Shown piece after piece: positions 53,358 through 63,078 of a stretch of DNA of 64,000 bases (within the stretch, counting starts at the first letter, position 1; each line of letters opens with the position of its first letter). The notes beneath the pieces were generated by a model. It was not told where the DNA came from. It saw nothing but the letters and a program-made list of their open reading frames with translations, and did no database searches. This DNA is from Chitinophaga agrisoli. Lineage in GTDB: Bacteria > Bacteroidota > Bacteroidia > Chitinophagales > Chitinophagaceae. The DNA is taken from NCBI RefSeq assembly GCF_008386695.1, contig NZ_VUOC01000001.1:904347-968346 (forward strand), in the 5' to 3' direction. The translations under genes and the position numbers were made by a program.

Positions 53358-54107
53358 ATGAAATTACTGGAGAACAAAGTTGCTATTGTAACAGGCGCCA
53401 GCCGGGGAATTGGAGAAGCGATCGCAGAGAAATTTGCTGAGCAGGGCGCCCATGTAGCCTTTACATATGTAAGCTCCGATGAGAAGGCGAAAGCGCTGGA
53501 AGAAAAATTACAGGCTAAGGGTGTAAAAGCAAAGGCCTATAAATCCAACGCGGGTTCCTATAAAGATTGTGAAACACTGGTGAATGAGGTCTTGAAGGAT
53601 TTTGGCGCGGTGGATATCTGCGTGAACAATGCAGGTATTTCAAAAGACAACCTGCTGCTGCGTATGAGCGAAGAGCAGTGGGATGATGTGATGGACATTA
53701 ACCTGAAGAGCGTGTACAACATGACCAAACATGTAATACGCCCTATGATGAAGGCCAAGAACGGGGCTATCATCAACATGAGCTCCATCATTGGTATTAA
53801 AGGCAATGCGGGCCAGAGCAGCTATGCAGCTTCCAAGGCGGGTATCATTGGCTTTACCAAATCCATAGCGCAGGAGCTGGGCAGCCGCAATATCCGTTGC
53901 AATGCGGTAGCGCCAGGTTTTGTGGAAACAGATATGACGCATTACCTGAAAGATGGGGAAGGCGCCAAGAATTATATTGAACAGATACCGCTGGGCCGTT
54001 TTGGCACCCCGGAAGATATTGCCAATGTGTGCCTGTTCCTGGCATCTGATATGGGCAATTATCTGACCGGCCAGGTGATCAGCGCCTGCGGCGGATTGAA
54101 TATATAA
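53358..54107 (+). CDS. fabG: 3-oxoacyl-ACP reductase FabG
   Basis: A 249-residue short-chain dehydrogenase that reduces 3-oxoacyl-ACP with NADPH in fatty-acid elongation. The cofactor motif is TGASRGIGEAIA (residues about 12-23), NNAGISKDNLLLRM follows, and the catalytic residues are Ser in MSSIIG and Tyr/Lys in SSYAASKAG. The C-terminal VAPGFVETDMT and YLTGQVISACGG fit FabG closely. ATG 53358, 109 bases after the GH3-family gene, which may share transcription. A hairpin follows the stop. Confidence 0.95.
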   Translation: MKLLENKVAIVTGASRGIGEAIAEKFAEQGAHVAFTYVSSDEKAKALEEKLQAKGVKAKAYKSNAGSYKDCETLVNEVLKDFGAVDICVNNAGISKDNLLLRMSEEQWDDVMDINLKSVYNMTKHVIRPMMKAKNGAIINMSSIIGIKGNAGQSSYAASKAGIIGFTKSIAQELGSRNIRCNAVAPGFVETDMTHYLKDGEGAKNYIEQIPLGRFGTPEDIANVCLFLASDMGNYLTGQVISACGGLNI

Positions 54108-54112
54108 GTGTA

Positions 54113-54163
54113 GGCTGTTAGCTGGCGGTGCGGGGAGCCATCCACAGACCGCCAGCTACAGCT
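54113..54163. other. Strong hairpin after fabG
   Basis: TAGCTGGCGGT (54119-54129) and ACCGCCAGCTA (54148-54158) form a perfect 11-bp stem that extends with a bulge into GCTG/CAGC. No T-run follows, so it may stop or protect the 3' end of fabG mRNA without being a classical terminator. Confidence 0.6.
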
Positions 54164-54296
54164 GACTAACTATACTACAGCAGGGGAGGCGGATAGCCCC
54201 GTACTTACCAGGAAGATTCCACGACAGGCAGCAGACGAAAACTGTACTTAACAGAAAGTTAATAGACCGGCAGGGGACAAAGCAAGGATCAGATAA

Positions 54297-54304
54297 TAAT
54301 TTTG
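54297..54304 (+). promoter_or_regulatory. Bacteroidota -7 box for the ECF sigma gene
   Basis: TAATTTTG is an exact TAnnTTTG match, 21 bases before the chosen ATG at 54326. It overlaps the TTG at 54302, which is therefore not the start. Confidence 0.5.
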
Positions 54305-54325
54305 CCCTCACTACTACGTGTGATA

Positions 54326-54871
54326 ATGGCAGGTAACATCCCTATAGACGAGGTTTTTTTCACGGAGCTATTCCGGCAGTATGCTGCCCGGATATTCCAT
54401 TACTTTAAGAAGTACGTGAAGCAGGACCATATAGCGGAAGATCTTATGCAGGAACTTTTCGCCAATATGTGGGCCAGGCGGGCCTTTATAAAAGAAGATA
54501 AGAACCCGGAAGCCTATCTGTTTGTAAGCGCCCGTAACCATTTATACAACCATCTGCAAAAGACCCTGAAAACCGGGCGGGTGATCACCCTGCAGGAAGT
54601 TAACCCGGAAACAACCTATAGCCAGGCCGAAGAGCCTATCTACTACAACGCCGCCTACCAGGAATACCGTACCGTACTGAATTTTATGAGCCCCCAGCGT
54701 AAAAAGGCCTTTGAGCTGAGCCGGGAATATGGCCTTTCTTACCGGGAGATAGCGGATACCATGGGAATTTCCATTAAAACGGTAGAGTCGCATATTGCCG
54801 CTGTGCTGCAGGTGCTGCGGCGGAAAATAGGGCATTTGCTGTTGCTGGCTTTTCTGTTGCTGATCCGATAG
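54326..54871 (+). CDS. ECF sigma-70 factor of the SusC/SusD locus
   Basis: A 181-residue extracytoplasmic-function sigma factor. Region 2 (FRQYAARIFHYFKKYVKQ, DHIAEDLMQELFANMW) and region 4 (EYGLSYREIADTMGISIKTVESHIAAV) are complete. Its C-terminus ends in a Leu-rich hydrophobic stretch. With the FecR-type anti-sigma gene 116 bases downstream and the STN-bearing SusC, it fits the Bacteroidota FecI/FecR pattern: ligand binding at the receptor is relayed through the anti-sigma to free this factor, which turns on the uptake genes. ATG 54326 is chosen from the promoter position. Confidence 0.93.
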   Translation: MAGNIPIDEVFFTELFRQYAARIFHYFKKYVKQDHIAEDLMQELFANMWARRAFIKEDKNPEAYLFVSARNHLYNHLQKTLKTGRVITLQEVNPETTYSQAEEPIYYNAAYQEYRTVLNFMSPQRKKAFELSREYGLSYREIADTMGISIKTVESHIAAVLQVLRRKIGHLLLLAFLLLIR

Positions 54872-54987
54872 CCGGGTACTACGGTTAGCCCACAAGATAA
54901 CTCCCCTTGTTGTTCATAATTCCTTAACATATAGGTATTCAGGGTAAAATGTCCGGGCTTTGTACTTGTTAGTATAAAGTTATCATT

Positions 54988-55992
54988 GTGGATATCCAAT
55001 ACTACCAGCACATTGCCCGTAAGGTACTTGACGGTACCGCCAGCCAGGAGGAAAAGGCGGAACTGGAGGCCTTTATAGCTGCGCACCCTCATGATCCCGC
55101 CCTTATACAGGCGCTTTTTCCGGTACAGGAACTGGAGCAGACGCCCGCACAGGCCTTACCGGAAGGTATGGAGGAGCGGGTATTATCCCAGATCCTGCGC
55201 CCGCGGCAACGGAGCGGCAGACTGCGTTTTATTACCCGGGCAGCCAGTGTGGCCGCTGCCGCCCTGGTATTGATCGTGGCGGGGTATTTACTGTTGCAGC
55301 GCCCGGGGCCTGTTATGAAGCCGGTCACGCCGGCCCCCACAGAATATGTAACGGTGACCACCCATGCGGGTGAACATAAACGGATCTTCCTGCCGGATAG
55401 TTCTGAAATTACCCTGAATGGCAATACGCGCCTGCGTTTTGCCCAGAATTTTGAGCCTGGTTCCAGGAACGTGTACCTGGAGGGCGAAGCTTTTTTTGAT
55501 GTGGCCCCCGATAAACGCCCCTTTGTAGTACATGCCGCCGCTATTTCCACGACGGTGCTGGGCACCTCTTTTAACGTGCGGAGTTTTAAAGGCGAATCAT
55601 TCTCGCAGGTAGCTGTAGCTACCGGTAAAGTAAAAGTGGCCGTTACGAATGCCACCGCACCGGCGATGGAGCTAACGCCGGGTGAGCTGGTCACTTACCG
55701 CCAGCAGGATAAAGGCTTGCGGAAAGCGCCGCTGGATATTGCCGCCATTGGCGGCTGGAAAGAGCACACCTTCTATTATGAGCAGACCCCATTACGGCAG
55801 ATACTGGCCGACCTCGAGAGCGCATATGGACTGCAGTTTAACGTACAGGACACCAGCCTGCTGCATTGTACCTATACGGCCCGGTTCCAGCAACTGCCGG
55901 TCAATACTATCCTGCAAACACTTGGTAAGCTGGGGCAGGTACGCTTTACCGGCGAAACCCTTATTACCGTATCCGGAAAACCCTGTCAATAA
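54988..55992 (+). CDS. FecR-type anti-sigma factor
   Basis: A 334-residue inner-membrane regulator starting at GTG 54988. Residues 1-80 are the cytoplasmic sigma-binding part (EEKAELEAFIAAHP). One membrane helix (ASVAAAALVLIVAGYLLL, about residues 85-102) follows, then the periplasmic FecR domain (about 115-230; RIFLPDSSEITLNGNTRLRF, VYLEGEAFFDVA, TTVLGTSFNVRSF) and a C-terminal DUF4974-like domain (FYYEQTPLRQILADLESAYG) that touches the receptor STN domain. It sits between its sigma gene and the SusC gene, in the standard order. Confidence 0.94.
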   Translation: MDIQYYQHIARKVLDGTASQEEKAELEAFIAAHPHDPALIQALFPVQELEQTPAQALPEGMEERVLSQILRPRQRSGRLRFITRAASVAAAALVLIVAGYLLLQRPGPVMKPVTPAPTEYVTVTTHAGEHKRIFLPDSSEITLNGNTRLRFAQNFEPGSRNVYLEGEAFFDVAPDKRPFVVHAAAISTTVLGTSFNVRSFKGESFSQVAVATGKVKVAVTNATAPAMELTPGELVTYRQQDKGLRKAPLDIAAIGGWKEHTFYYEQTPLRQILADLESAYGLQFNVQDTSLLHCTYTARFQQLPVNTILQTLGKLGQVRFTGETLITVSGKPCQ

Positions 55993-56075
55993 AAAAAAAG
56001 ATCGCCCTGTGACAGCAGAGCGATCCGTTCAAAAAAAACTCAATTCTTCTGAACAATTAAACCATTTTCAAAAGT

Positions 56076-59000
56076 ATGCTTTTTGACAGAAAAGTATTCA
56101 CGGACAGGCATAAACGAACCAGGCGCAGCCTGTTCCTATGCGCCCTGTTTTTCCTGGCGTGTTTACATACCTATGGCCAAAGCGCGAGTACCATCAAAGT
56201 ATCCGTTAATGCCAGCAATGCGCCTTTAAAAGAGGTGCTTAAAAAACTGGAACAGCAAAGCGGGCTTACCATCAATTACCAGGATAATGTTGTAGATGCC
56301 GCCAAACCGGTAAGTATTGCGGTTAAAAACCAGCCACTGACAGCGGTGCTGAGCCAGTTACTGGACCCGCTGGGTATTACCTATAGCCAGCAGGGTAAGA
56401 TGATACTGGTGGTGAAGCGGCAGGCGCCGCCCAAACCAGCCGTGGTGCTGACCATTAACGGGCAGGTAACGGACGCGGTATCCGGAGAGCCATTGATAGG
56501 CGTAGCCGTACGTGTAAAGGGCATGGACATTGGGGTTAATACCGATGAGAATGGCCAGTTCACTATTAAGCTGCCCCAGATGCCGGGCGCGCTGTTACAG
56601 TTCAGCTATATTGGTTATAAGCGGCAGGAGCTGCGGTTGAACAACCGCACGGGCCTGCAGATAAAGCTGGAGAAAGACACCAAGGGCCTGGATGAGGTAG
56701 TGGTGATAGGTTACGGTACCGTGAAGAAAAAAGACCTGACCGGCGCCGTAGGCTCTGTAAGTATGGAAAGCATGAACAAAGCGCCGGTAGCCTCTTTTGA
56801 CCAGGCGCTGGCCGGCCGTGTAGCGGGCGTGATGGTATCTTCCCAGGAAGGGCAACCAGGATCGCCTATCAATATCATTATACGCGGTAACAACTCTATT
56901 ACACAGGATAACTCGCCTTTGTATGTGATAGACGGTTTTCCGATAGAAGGGCCGGATAATAATATCCTGAACCCGGATGATATTGAGTCCATAGACATAT
57001 TAAAAGACGCCTCTGCCTCTGCCATCTATGGCGCCCGGGGCGCCAACGGCGTGATCATCATCACCACCAAACGCGGTAAAGCAGGACAGCAGCCCCTGAT
57101 CCGCTACACCGGCTCTTATGGCCTGCAACAAAACCTGAAGCAGATACCGGTACTGAGCCCTTATGATTTTGTAAAACTGGAGCAGGAGATAAAGGTGAGC
57201 GATCTGGATCAGACCTACCTGGCCAACGGCACTACACCCGAGGATTATAAGAACGCCGCCGCTTTTAACTGGCAGGATAAACTGTTTCATACCGCGCCCA
57301 TGCAAAGCCATTCCCTTTCTATGAACGGGGGCAACGGCCAAACGCGTTATGCGGTTTCCGGACAGATCTTTGACCAGCAGGGCGTGATAATTAACTCCGG
57401 CTTTAAACGTTACCAGGGCAAAGCCAGCCTGGACCAGAAAGTAAATGACAAACTGAATGTGGGTATTAATGTGCTGTATACCAATACGCAAACGTATGGC
57501 ACGCAACCTTCTGACCTGTCGCAATCCTCTATGAACAACCTGCTGTACAGCGCCTGGGGCTACCGGCCGGTAAGCCCGCTGAACCCCACGAAAGAAGTGG
57601 GCGGCGATTTTGAAGACGATCTGTATGACGATATGGTAAGCACCGGCACTGATTACCGGTTAAACCCCATATTACTGGCAGAGAATGAGTACCGCAAACG
57701 CACCAAGAATAACCTGATTGCCAACGGGTATGCAGAATACGCCATTCTAAAAGACCTGAAACTGCGCGTAAGCGGCGGTTTGAATAAAACCGTGCAGCGT
57801 AATGACGCGTTTAATAATTCCAAGACCCGCTCCGGTAACCCTAATACGGTGAATAAGGTGAATGGGTCCATTATCTATTACGAGACCAATAACTGGCTGA
57901 ACGAAAATACCCTGACTTATGACAAGCAGCTCAGCAAGCAACACCACCTGACGGTGGTGGCAGGTATGACCTTGCAGGGGAATAAGTACAGCAACTATGG
58001 GATGTCTGCCAACCAGCTGCCCAATGAATCACTGGGATTAAATGGCCTGAGCCAGGGCGTAGCACAGCCGGTGATCTCTACCAACACGGAATGGTCTATG
58101 GCCTCTTTCCTGGGCCGCGCCAATTACAGCTTTAAGGACCGCTACCTGTTTACGGTATCTTACCGTGCAGATGGCTCTTCCAAATTCCGCTCCAGCAACC
58201 AGTGGAGCTATTTCCCCTCTGGCGCTATAGCCTGGCGCATTAGCAATGAGGCGTTCATGAAACGTTACTCCTTTATTTCTGATGCCAAAGCAAGGGTAAG
58301 TTGGGGTATTACCGGTAATAACCGTGTAAGCGAGTATGCCACTTTTGCGGCGCTGAGCTTCCCGGTTAGCGGTTATTACTCTTTTGGCAATACCCTGCAG
58401 CAAAGCGCTGTGCTGAGCACCCTGGCCAGCGAGGACCTGAAATGGGAAAATACCGCACAAACGGATGTAGGCCTGGACCTGGGCTTTTTTAAACAGCGGC
58501 TCACGTTTACCATGGACTATTATAAGAAGGTAACCTCTAACCTGCTGCTCTCTGCAGACCTGCCGCCTTCTACCGGTTATGGCAAGGCATTCAAGAATGT
58601 GGGTAAGACCAGCAATGAAGGCTTTGAGTTCTCTATGAGCGCCACGCCGGTAAGCACCAAGGTATTTAGCTGGACCAGCAGCTTTAACATCTCGTTTAAC
58701 CGGAGCAAGGTGCTGGCGCTGACGCAGAACCAGGAGACCTTACTTTCTGTGTTTAACTGGGACTCTTTCTACAAAGACCCGCTATACATGGCTAAGATCG
58801 GGCAGCCCCTGGGGCAGTTTTATGGCTATATAGCAGATGGGGTTTACCAGTACAATGATTTTGTAAAACAGGGGAATGGAACCTGGCTGCTGAAAGACAA
58901 TGTGCCCGCCAACGGCACTGCCCGTAACACCATACAACCCGGCGATATCAAATACCGCGACCTGAACGGAGATGGGGATGTAAATGCGGATGACCGCACG

Positions 59001-59510
59001 GTGATTGGTCATGGCCTGCCCAAACATATAGGCGGTTTTAACAACAATATCAGCTACCGCAATTTTGACCTGAATATCTTTTTCCAATGGTCTTATGGTA
59101 ATGACATCTTTAACGCCAACCGGCTGAATTTTGAAAGCGGCAACAAAGTATACCTGAACCAGTATGCCAGTTTTGCCAACCGCTGGACGCCTGATCATAC
59201 CAATACGGATATACCCCGTGCCGGCGGCCAGCAGGGCTACCGTTACTCTACCAGGGTATTGGAAGACGGCTCTTACCTGCGTTTGAAAACGGTGCAGCTG
59301 GGTTATAACCTGCCATCTGAGCTGTTAAGAAGGGTAAAGATCAAGAGCTGCCGTTTTTATATTTCCGCACAGAACCTGATCACCTGGACAAAATATACCG
59401 GCGCTGATCCGGAGGTAGCTATTGGCTACTCCGCCTTAACGCCCGGATTTGACTATTCCGCTTACCCGCGCGCCAGGACTACCACCCTGGGTGTAAACCT
59501 GGCTTTCTAA
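56076..59510 (+). CDS. SusC/RagA-type TonB-dependent receptor with STN domain
   Basis: A 1144-residue outer-membrane transporter. After the signal peptide (ending near HTYGQ), a secretin/TonB short N-terminal (STN) domain (about residues 35-110: APLKEVLKKLEQQSGLTINY) links it to the FecR protein. A carboxypeptidase-like regulatory domain (VSGEPLIGVAVRVKG) follows, then the plug (GYGTVKKKDLTGAV, SASAIYGARGANGVIIITTK) and a 22-strand barrel ending in VNLAF. It imports a ligand captured by the SusD partner, using TonB energy. The ligand cannot be told from sequence. Confidence 0.96.
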   Translation: MLFDRKVFTDRHKRTRRSLFLCALFFLACLHTYGQSASTIKVSVNASNAPLKEVLKKLEQQSGLTINYQDNVVDAAKPVSIAVKNQPLTAVLSQLLDPLGITYSQQGKMILVVKRQAPPKPAVVLTINGQVTDAVSGEPLIGVAVRVKGMDIGVNTDENGQFTIKLPQMPGALLQFSYIGYKRQELRLNNRTGLQIKLEKDTKGLDEVVVIGYGTVKKKDLTGAVGSVSMESMNKAPVASFDQALAGRVAGVMVSSQEGQPGSPINIIIRGNNSITQDNSPLYVIDGFPIEGPDNNILNPDDIESIDILKDASASAIYGARGANGVIIITTKRGKAGQQPLIRYTGSYGLQQNLKQIPVLSPYDFVKLEQEIKVSDLDQTYLANGTTPEDYKNAAAFNWQDKLFHTAPMQSHSLSMNGGNGQTRYAVSGQIFDQQGVIINSGFKRYQGKASLDQKVNDKLNVGINVLYTNTQTYGTQPSDLSQSSMNNLLYSAWGYRPVSPLNPTKEVGGDFEDDLYDDMVSTGTDYRLNPILLAENEYRKRTKNNLIANGYAEYAILKDLKLRVSGGLNKTVQRNDAFNNSKTRSGNPNTVNKVNGSIIYYETNNWLNENTLTYDKQLSKQHHLTVVAGMTLQGNKYSNYGMSANQLPNESLGLNGLSQGVAQPVISTNTEWSMASFLGRANYSFKDRYLFTVSYRADGSSKFRSSNQWSYFPSGAIAWRISNEAFMKRYSFISDAKARVSWGITGNNRVSEYATFAALSFPVSGYYSFGNTLQQSAVLSTLASEDLKWENTAQTDVGLDLGFFKQRLTFTMDYYKKVTSNLLLSADLPPSTGYGKAFKNVGKTSNEGFEFSMSATPVSTKVFSWTSSFNISFNRSKVLALTQNQETLLSVFNWDSFYKDPLYMAKIGQPLGQFYGYIADGVYQYNDFVKQGNGTWLLKDNVPANGTARNTIQPGDIKYRDLNGDGDVNADDRTVIGHGLPKHIGGFNNNISYRNFDLNIFFQWSYGNDIFNANRLNFESGNKVYLNQYASFANRWTPDHTNTDIPRAGGQQGYRYSTRVLEDGSYLRLKTVQLGYNLPSELLRRVKIKSCRFYISAQNLITWTKYTGADPEVAIGYSALTPGFDYSAYPRARTTTLGVNLAF

Positions 59511-59531
59511 ATGTTTAAAACTATCAGACGG

Positions 59532-61133
59532 ATGAAAAAGATCATTCTTATCAGTTGTATGACGGGTGTGCTGGCAATGGCCGGTTGCAAAAAGTTCCTG
59601 GAGAAGGAGCCGCTTAGCACCCTGTCGCCGGTGAATTATTACAATAACGAATCTGAAGTGAACGCCGCTTTATCCGGCGTATATAATATACTGGCGCTGG
59701 AAACCATGTGGGGCGGCCAGCTACCCATACGCCACAATGCGACCACAGATGAATCGTGGTTTTCCTATACCAGTTTTCCTACCGGGCCTTTCTGGTATAA
59801 CTACGACCCCTCTGACCCGTATGTGACCAACCTGTGGACGAACCTGTATGTTGGTATTGAAAGAGCCAATACTTTACTGGCCAACCTGGACGGCGTAGAT
59901 ATGGATGCCGCCAAAAAGGCCAGCGTAAGGGGTGAAACGCTTTTCCTGCGTGCTTTCTATTATTTTACCCTGGTGCAATACTATGGAGATGTACCGTTGA
60001 AGCTGACGCCATCTACCTCTGTAAACAAGGTGGATATTCCCCGTACCGCCTCCAAGGATATATATGCGCAGATACTGCAAGATATGACAGCGGCTGAGGG
60101 CCTGGTGCAAAAGCCGCAGGACATAGGTTATTCTGAACGGATCTCTACCGCTACCGTACAGGGTATACTGGCCAGGGTATGCCTGACCATGGCCGGCGAG
60201 CCGCTGCGCGACGTATCCAAATACCAGGATGCGCGCAACTGGGCCATGAAGCTATACCAATCCGGCTTTAATGAATTGAACAAGGATTATGCGCAGGTAT
60301 TCATTAATGAATGCCAGAACTTGTATGATCTGAAGGAATGTATCTGGGAAACCGGTAACTGGGGCAATAACAATGATGCCAACCGTATTGGCAGCCGTTT
60401 AGGAAATGAGAACGGCGTAAAATGTACGCCGGCCGTTGCGGACCAGGGTACTATCGGTTATGCCTATGGTTTTATCAGCGCCACGTATAAACTGTTCAAA
60501 TTATACGAGCATGCAGATGCGGACAGCAGTCATATAGACCGGCGGCGGGATTGGGCGGTGAGCCCTTATACGCTGAGCGCCAAAGGGGTGAAAACGGCCA
60601 TTAAACCCACTACCTACTATATCCGTAATTGCGCCAAGTGGCGGCGGGAGTATGAGCTGGACCGGCCTATGAATAAAAACTATACGCCTATACGTTTTCC
60701 GATGCTGCGTTATGCAGATGTGCTGCTGATGCTGGCAGAGGCGGATAATGAAGTAAATAACGGCCCCACTGCGGTTGCCTATGACGCCATTAACCAGGTG
60801 CGCAGAAGGGGATATGGCACAGACCCGCATAGCGCCAACCCGGTCGCTGATCTGACAGGGCTGAGCAAAGCCAGCTTTCTGCAGGCCATACAGGATGAGC
60901 GGGCACGTGAGCTGTGTTTTGAGGGGCTGCGCAAGCCGGACCTGATACGCTGGGGTATTTTCCTGACCACCATGCAGGACGCCGCCGCTGAGATAAGGAC
61001 CCAGGCCACGGCCACTTACCAGTATGCCGCAGATGCTGCCAGCCGGGTAAGTGCGCGCCACCTGCTGTATCCCATACCCACGGGAGAAATGTCGCTGAAT
61101 AAGGCCATCACCCAAAACAACCCGGGATGGTAA
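59532..61133 (+). CDS. SusD/RagB-family nutrient-binding lipoprotein
   Basis: A 533-residue surface lipoprotein with lipobox MAGC (Cys 19) and the SusD start KKFLEKEPLSTLSP. Helical TPR-like repeats (ARVCLTMAGEPL, VSKYQDARNWAMKLYQ), YADVLLMLAEADNE and the end YPIPTGEMSLNKAITQNNPGW are family hallmarks. It forms a lid over the SusC barrel and binds the substrate. ATG 59532 gives the usual N-terminus; the ATG at 59511, overlapping nothing but touching the SusC stop, is possible. Confidence 0.95.
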   Translation: MKKIILISCMTGVLAMAGCKKFLEKEPLSTLSPVNYYNNESEVNAALSGVYNILALETMWGGQLPIRHNATTDESWFSYTSFPTGPFWYNYDPSDPYVTNLWTNLYVGIERANTLLANLDGVDMDAAKKASVRGETLFLRAFYYFTLVQYYGDVPLKLTPSTSVNKVDIPRTASKDIYAQILQDMTAAEGLVQKPQDIGYSERISTATVQGILARVCLTMAGEPLRDVSKYQDARNWAMKLYQSGFNELNKDYAQVFINECQNLYDLKECIWETGNWGNNNDANRIGSRLGNENGVKCTPAVADQGTIGYAYGFISATYKLFKLYEHADADSSHIDRRRDWAVSPYTLSAKGVKTAIKPTTYYIRNCAKWRREYELDRPMNKNYTPIRFPMLRYADVLLMLAEADNEVNNGPTAVAYDAINQVRRRGYGTDPHSANPVADLTGLSKASFLQAIQDERARELCFEGLRKPDLIRWGIFLTTMQDAAAEIRTQATATYQYAADAASRVSARHLLYPIPTGEMSLNKAITQNNPGW

Positions 61134-61159
61134 GCATTCATTTTAAACAAGCAATTCTT

Positions 61160-62047
61160 ATGCAAAGGATATCAGTTTTTAGCTTTCTGCTTATGCTGCT
61201 GGCGGCTTGTACCCGTACATCCGTTACGCCGCCGGATTTTACCGTTACGTTACAGCATACCAGCCTACGGGCTGGGGATACCGCGGTATTTGTGTTAAAC
61301 GGCAACCCGGATATCATTAGTTTTTATGCCGGCGATAGCACGCATGAATATCAGTACCGCAACCGGTTTACGGCAGACGGCACGCCGCAGCTGCAGTTTA
61401 CCAGCACTATGCAAACCGGATCGCAGGACAGTACGCTGCACGTGCTGATCTCTACAGATTTTGCCGCGCAGTATGACTCCGCAGGGATCTACCAGGCGCA
61501 CTGGACGGATATTACCGGTCAGACCATCCTATCCGCCGGCGGCAGTAAAACACCTTCCGGTATTATCAACCTGGGTGATTTTGTGAATGGCGGGGAGCCG
61601 GTGTACCTGGCCTTTAAGTATGAAGGTTTCCAGGATGCTTCCGCACAGCGTACGTGGACCATCCCCACCCTTGGCATCATTAACCAGCTGAAGGAAGGCA
61701 CGCAGATGCCGGTAGCCGCTACCCTGGCAGACGCCGGATTTACCGCCGTGGATATGAAAGGCACGGGCGTTAAATGGAGCATTAGCAGCACGCAGCTGCA
61801 GATAAAAGGGGGCGCGGCTAACAGTGACGCTACGGAGAACTGGGTAGTATCCAAGCCATTAACGCTGAACAGGGCGGTGCCGGATAAGGGATTGCCGGTG
61901 AAGAATATATCCGCCAACAGGGTGCGCACTTATTCCTATATCTATAAAACAGCGGGCACATTCACCGCTACATTTGACGTATCGAACACCACTGTGTATG
62001 ACAGCAAGGGCGGTACTAAAGAAGTGAAGGTTACTGTGAATCCGTGA
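61160..62047 (+). CDS. DUF5017-like surface lipoprotein of the SusC/SusD locus
   Basis: A 295-residue lipoprotein (MQRISVFSFLLMLLAAC, Cys about 17). The N-terminal ~110 residues look like an Ig-like/PKD sandwich (TSLRAGDTAVFVLNGNPDIISFYAGD), and the C-terminal part fits the DUF5017-type domain that follows SusD genes in some loci (INLGDFVNGGEPVYLAFKYE; FTATFDVSNTTVYDSKGGTK). It likely binds the ligand at the cell surface, in the position of SusE/SusF. ATG 61160 is chosen for the signal peptide. A bidirectional terminator follows. Confidence 0.8.
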   Translation: MQRISVFSFLLMLLAACTRTSVTPPDFTVTLQHTSLRAGDTAVFVLNGNPDIISFYAGDSTHEYQYRNRFTADGTPQLQFTSTMQTGSQDSTLHVLISTDFAAQYDSAGIYQAHWTDITGQTILSAGGSKTPSGIINLGDFVNGGEPVYLAFKYEGFQDASAQRTWTIPTLGIINQLKEGTQMPVAATLADAGFTAVDMKGTGVKWSISSTQLQIKGGAANSDATENWVVSKPLTLNRAVPDKGLPVKNISANRVRTYSYIYKTAGTFTATFDVSNTTVYDSKGGTKEVKVTVNP

Positions 62048-62054
62048 TGCAAAA

Positions 62055-62094
62055 AAAGCCGGCAGCTGATGATGGCTGCCGGCTTTAATTATTT
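62055..62094. terminator. Bidirectional terminator between DUF5017-like and lactonase genes
   Basis: AAAGCCGGCAGC (62055-62066) and GCTGCCGGCTTT (62075-62086) pair perfectly over 12 bp. An A-run lies to the left and TTAATTATTTT to the right, so it serves both convergent genes. Confidence 0.92.
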
Positions 62095-62104
62095 TATCGG
62101 CTAT

Positions 62105-62989
62105 TTATTTTCCTGCTACCGGCACCCGGAACATTTCTACACATTTCCTATCCTGCAGGGTTACGTATACTGTTTTCTTGTCCTTACCGCCAAATACCAG
62201 GTTACTGCATTGTTTGCCTTTTAAAGGCACCTCGCGCTGCAGCTTACCATCCGGAGAAAGGATAGCGATAACGCCTTTACCCCAGCGGGCTGCATAGAGG
62301 TTACCGGCTTTATCGCATTTCATGCCATCAAAACCAAAATCCGGGAACTGGGCAAACAGCCGTTTGTTGTGCACATTACCGGCATCGTCCACATCGTATT
62401 TCCAGATCTTGCGCTGTACGCTTTCGTTTATATAGAGGGTTTTTTCATCCGGGCTAAGCGCGATACCGTTGATGGTGCCCATATCCTTTTCCAGCAATAC
62501 GGGTTTGCCGCCTTTATCAATACGCCAGAGCTGGCCGGTTTGCGCTTTCCAGTTGGGGTCTGATGCAAACAGCTGGTCTTTGCGGTTAATGCAAAGATCA
62601 TTGGGTTGACTGAACTGTGCGGAGTGCATGTATACGCTTACTTTTTTAGTGCGCATATTTACTTCCAGCACATTATGGCCTATGAAATCCGGCAGGTACA
62701 TATTGCCCTGGCTGTTAAACACTACGCTGTTGGCTACGCTGCTATCCGGCAGGGTAATGAATACCTGGCCGCTGCCATCTTTGGTATTGATCTTACCAAT
62801 GGTGCCATCTTTCTGAAAGTTGACCACATACAGGTTACCCTCCTTATCAAAATTGGGCCCTTCGATGTTCTGGGAGAACATGTTCTCTGCTGTAAGGTCC
62901 TGCGCCTGGTATAATGCCGCTTCTTTTTGCTGCGCGCTAACTGTGCCGCCCAGGAGGACAGCCGCCATCAAGCCTGTGAGTTTCTGCAT
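62105..62989 (-). CDS. SMP-30/gluconolactonase-like exported protein
   Basis: A 294-residue exported six-bladed beta-propeller (signal peptide MQKLTGLMAAVLLGGTVSA). Metal-site residues of the SMP-30/gluconolactonase family are visible: Glu in NIEGPNFD, Asn in SQPNDLCI, Asn in INGIALSPDEKTLYI and Asp in FDGMKCDKAGNLYAARW. It would open sugar lactones or related esters in the periplasm. It is convergent with the SusC/SusD locus and could process its product, though shared regulation is not shown. Confidence 0.9.
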   Translation of the reverse strand: MQKLTGLMAAVLLGGTVSAQQKEAALYQAQDLTAENMFSQNIEGPNFDKEGNLYVVNFQKDGTIGKINTKDGSGQVFITLPDSSVANSVVFNSQGNMYLPDFIGHNVLEVNMRTKKVSVYMHSAQFSQPNDLCINRKDQLFASDPNWKAQTGQLWRIDKGGKPVLLEKDMGTINGIALSPDEKTLYINESVQRKIWKYDVDDAGNVHNKRLFAQFPDFGFDGMKCDKAGNLYAARWGKGVIAILSPDGKLQREVPLKGKQCSNLVFGGKDKKTVYVTLQDRKCVEMFRVPVAGK

Positions 62990-63078
62990 ATCTGTATTGG
63001 ATTATGGCGAATCTATAGCATTTTAGCTGCGGATACAATAATATTTATACGGGTGGCTTTTTTACTATTTTCGCATCT

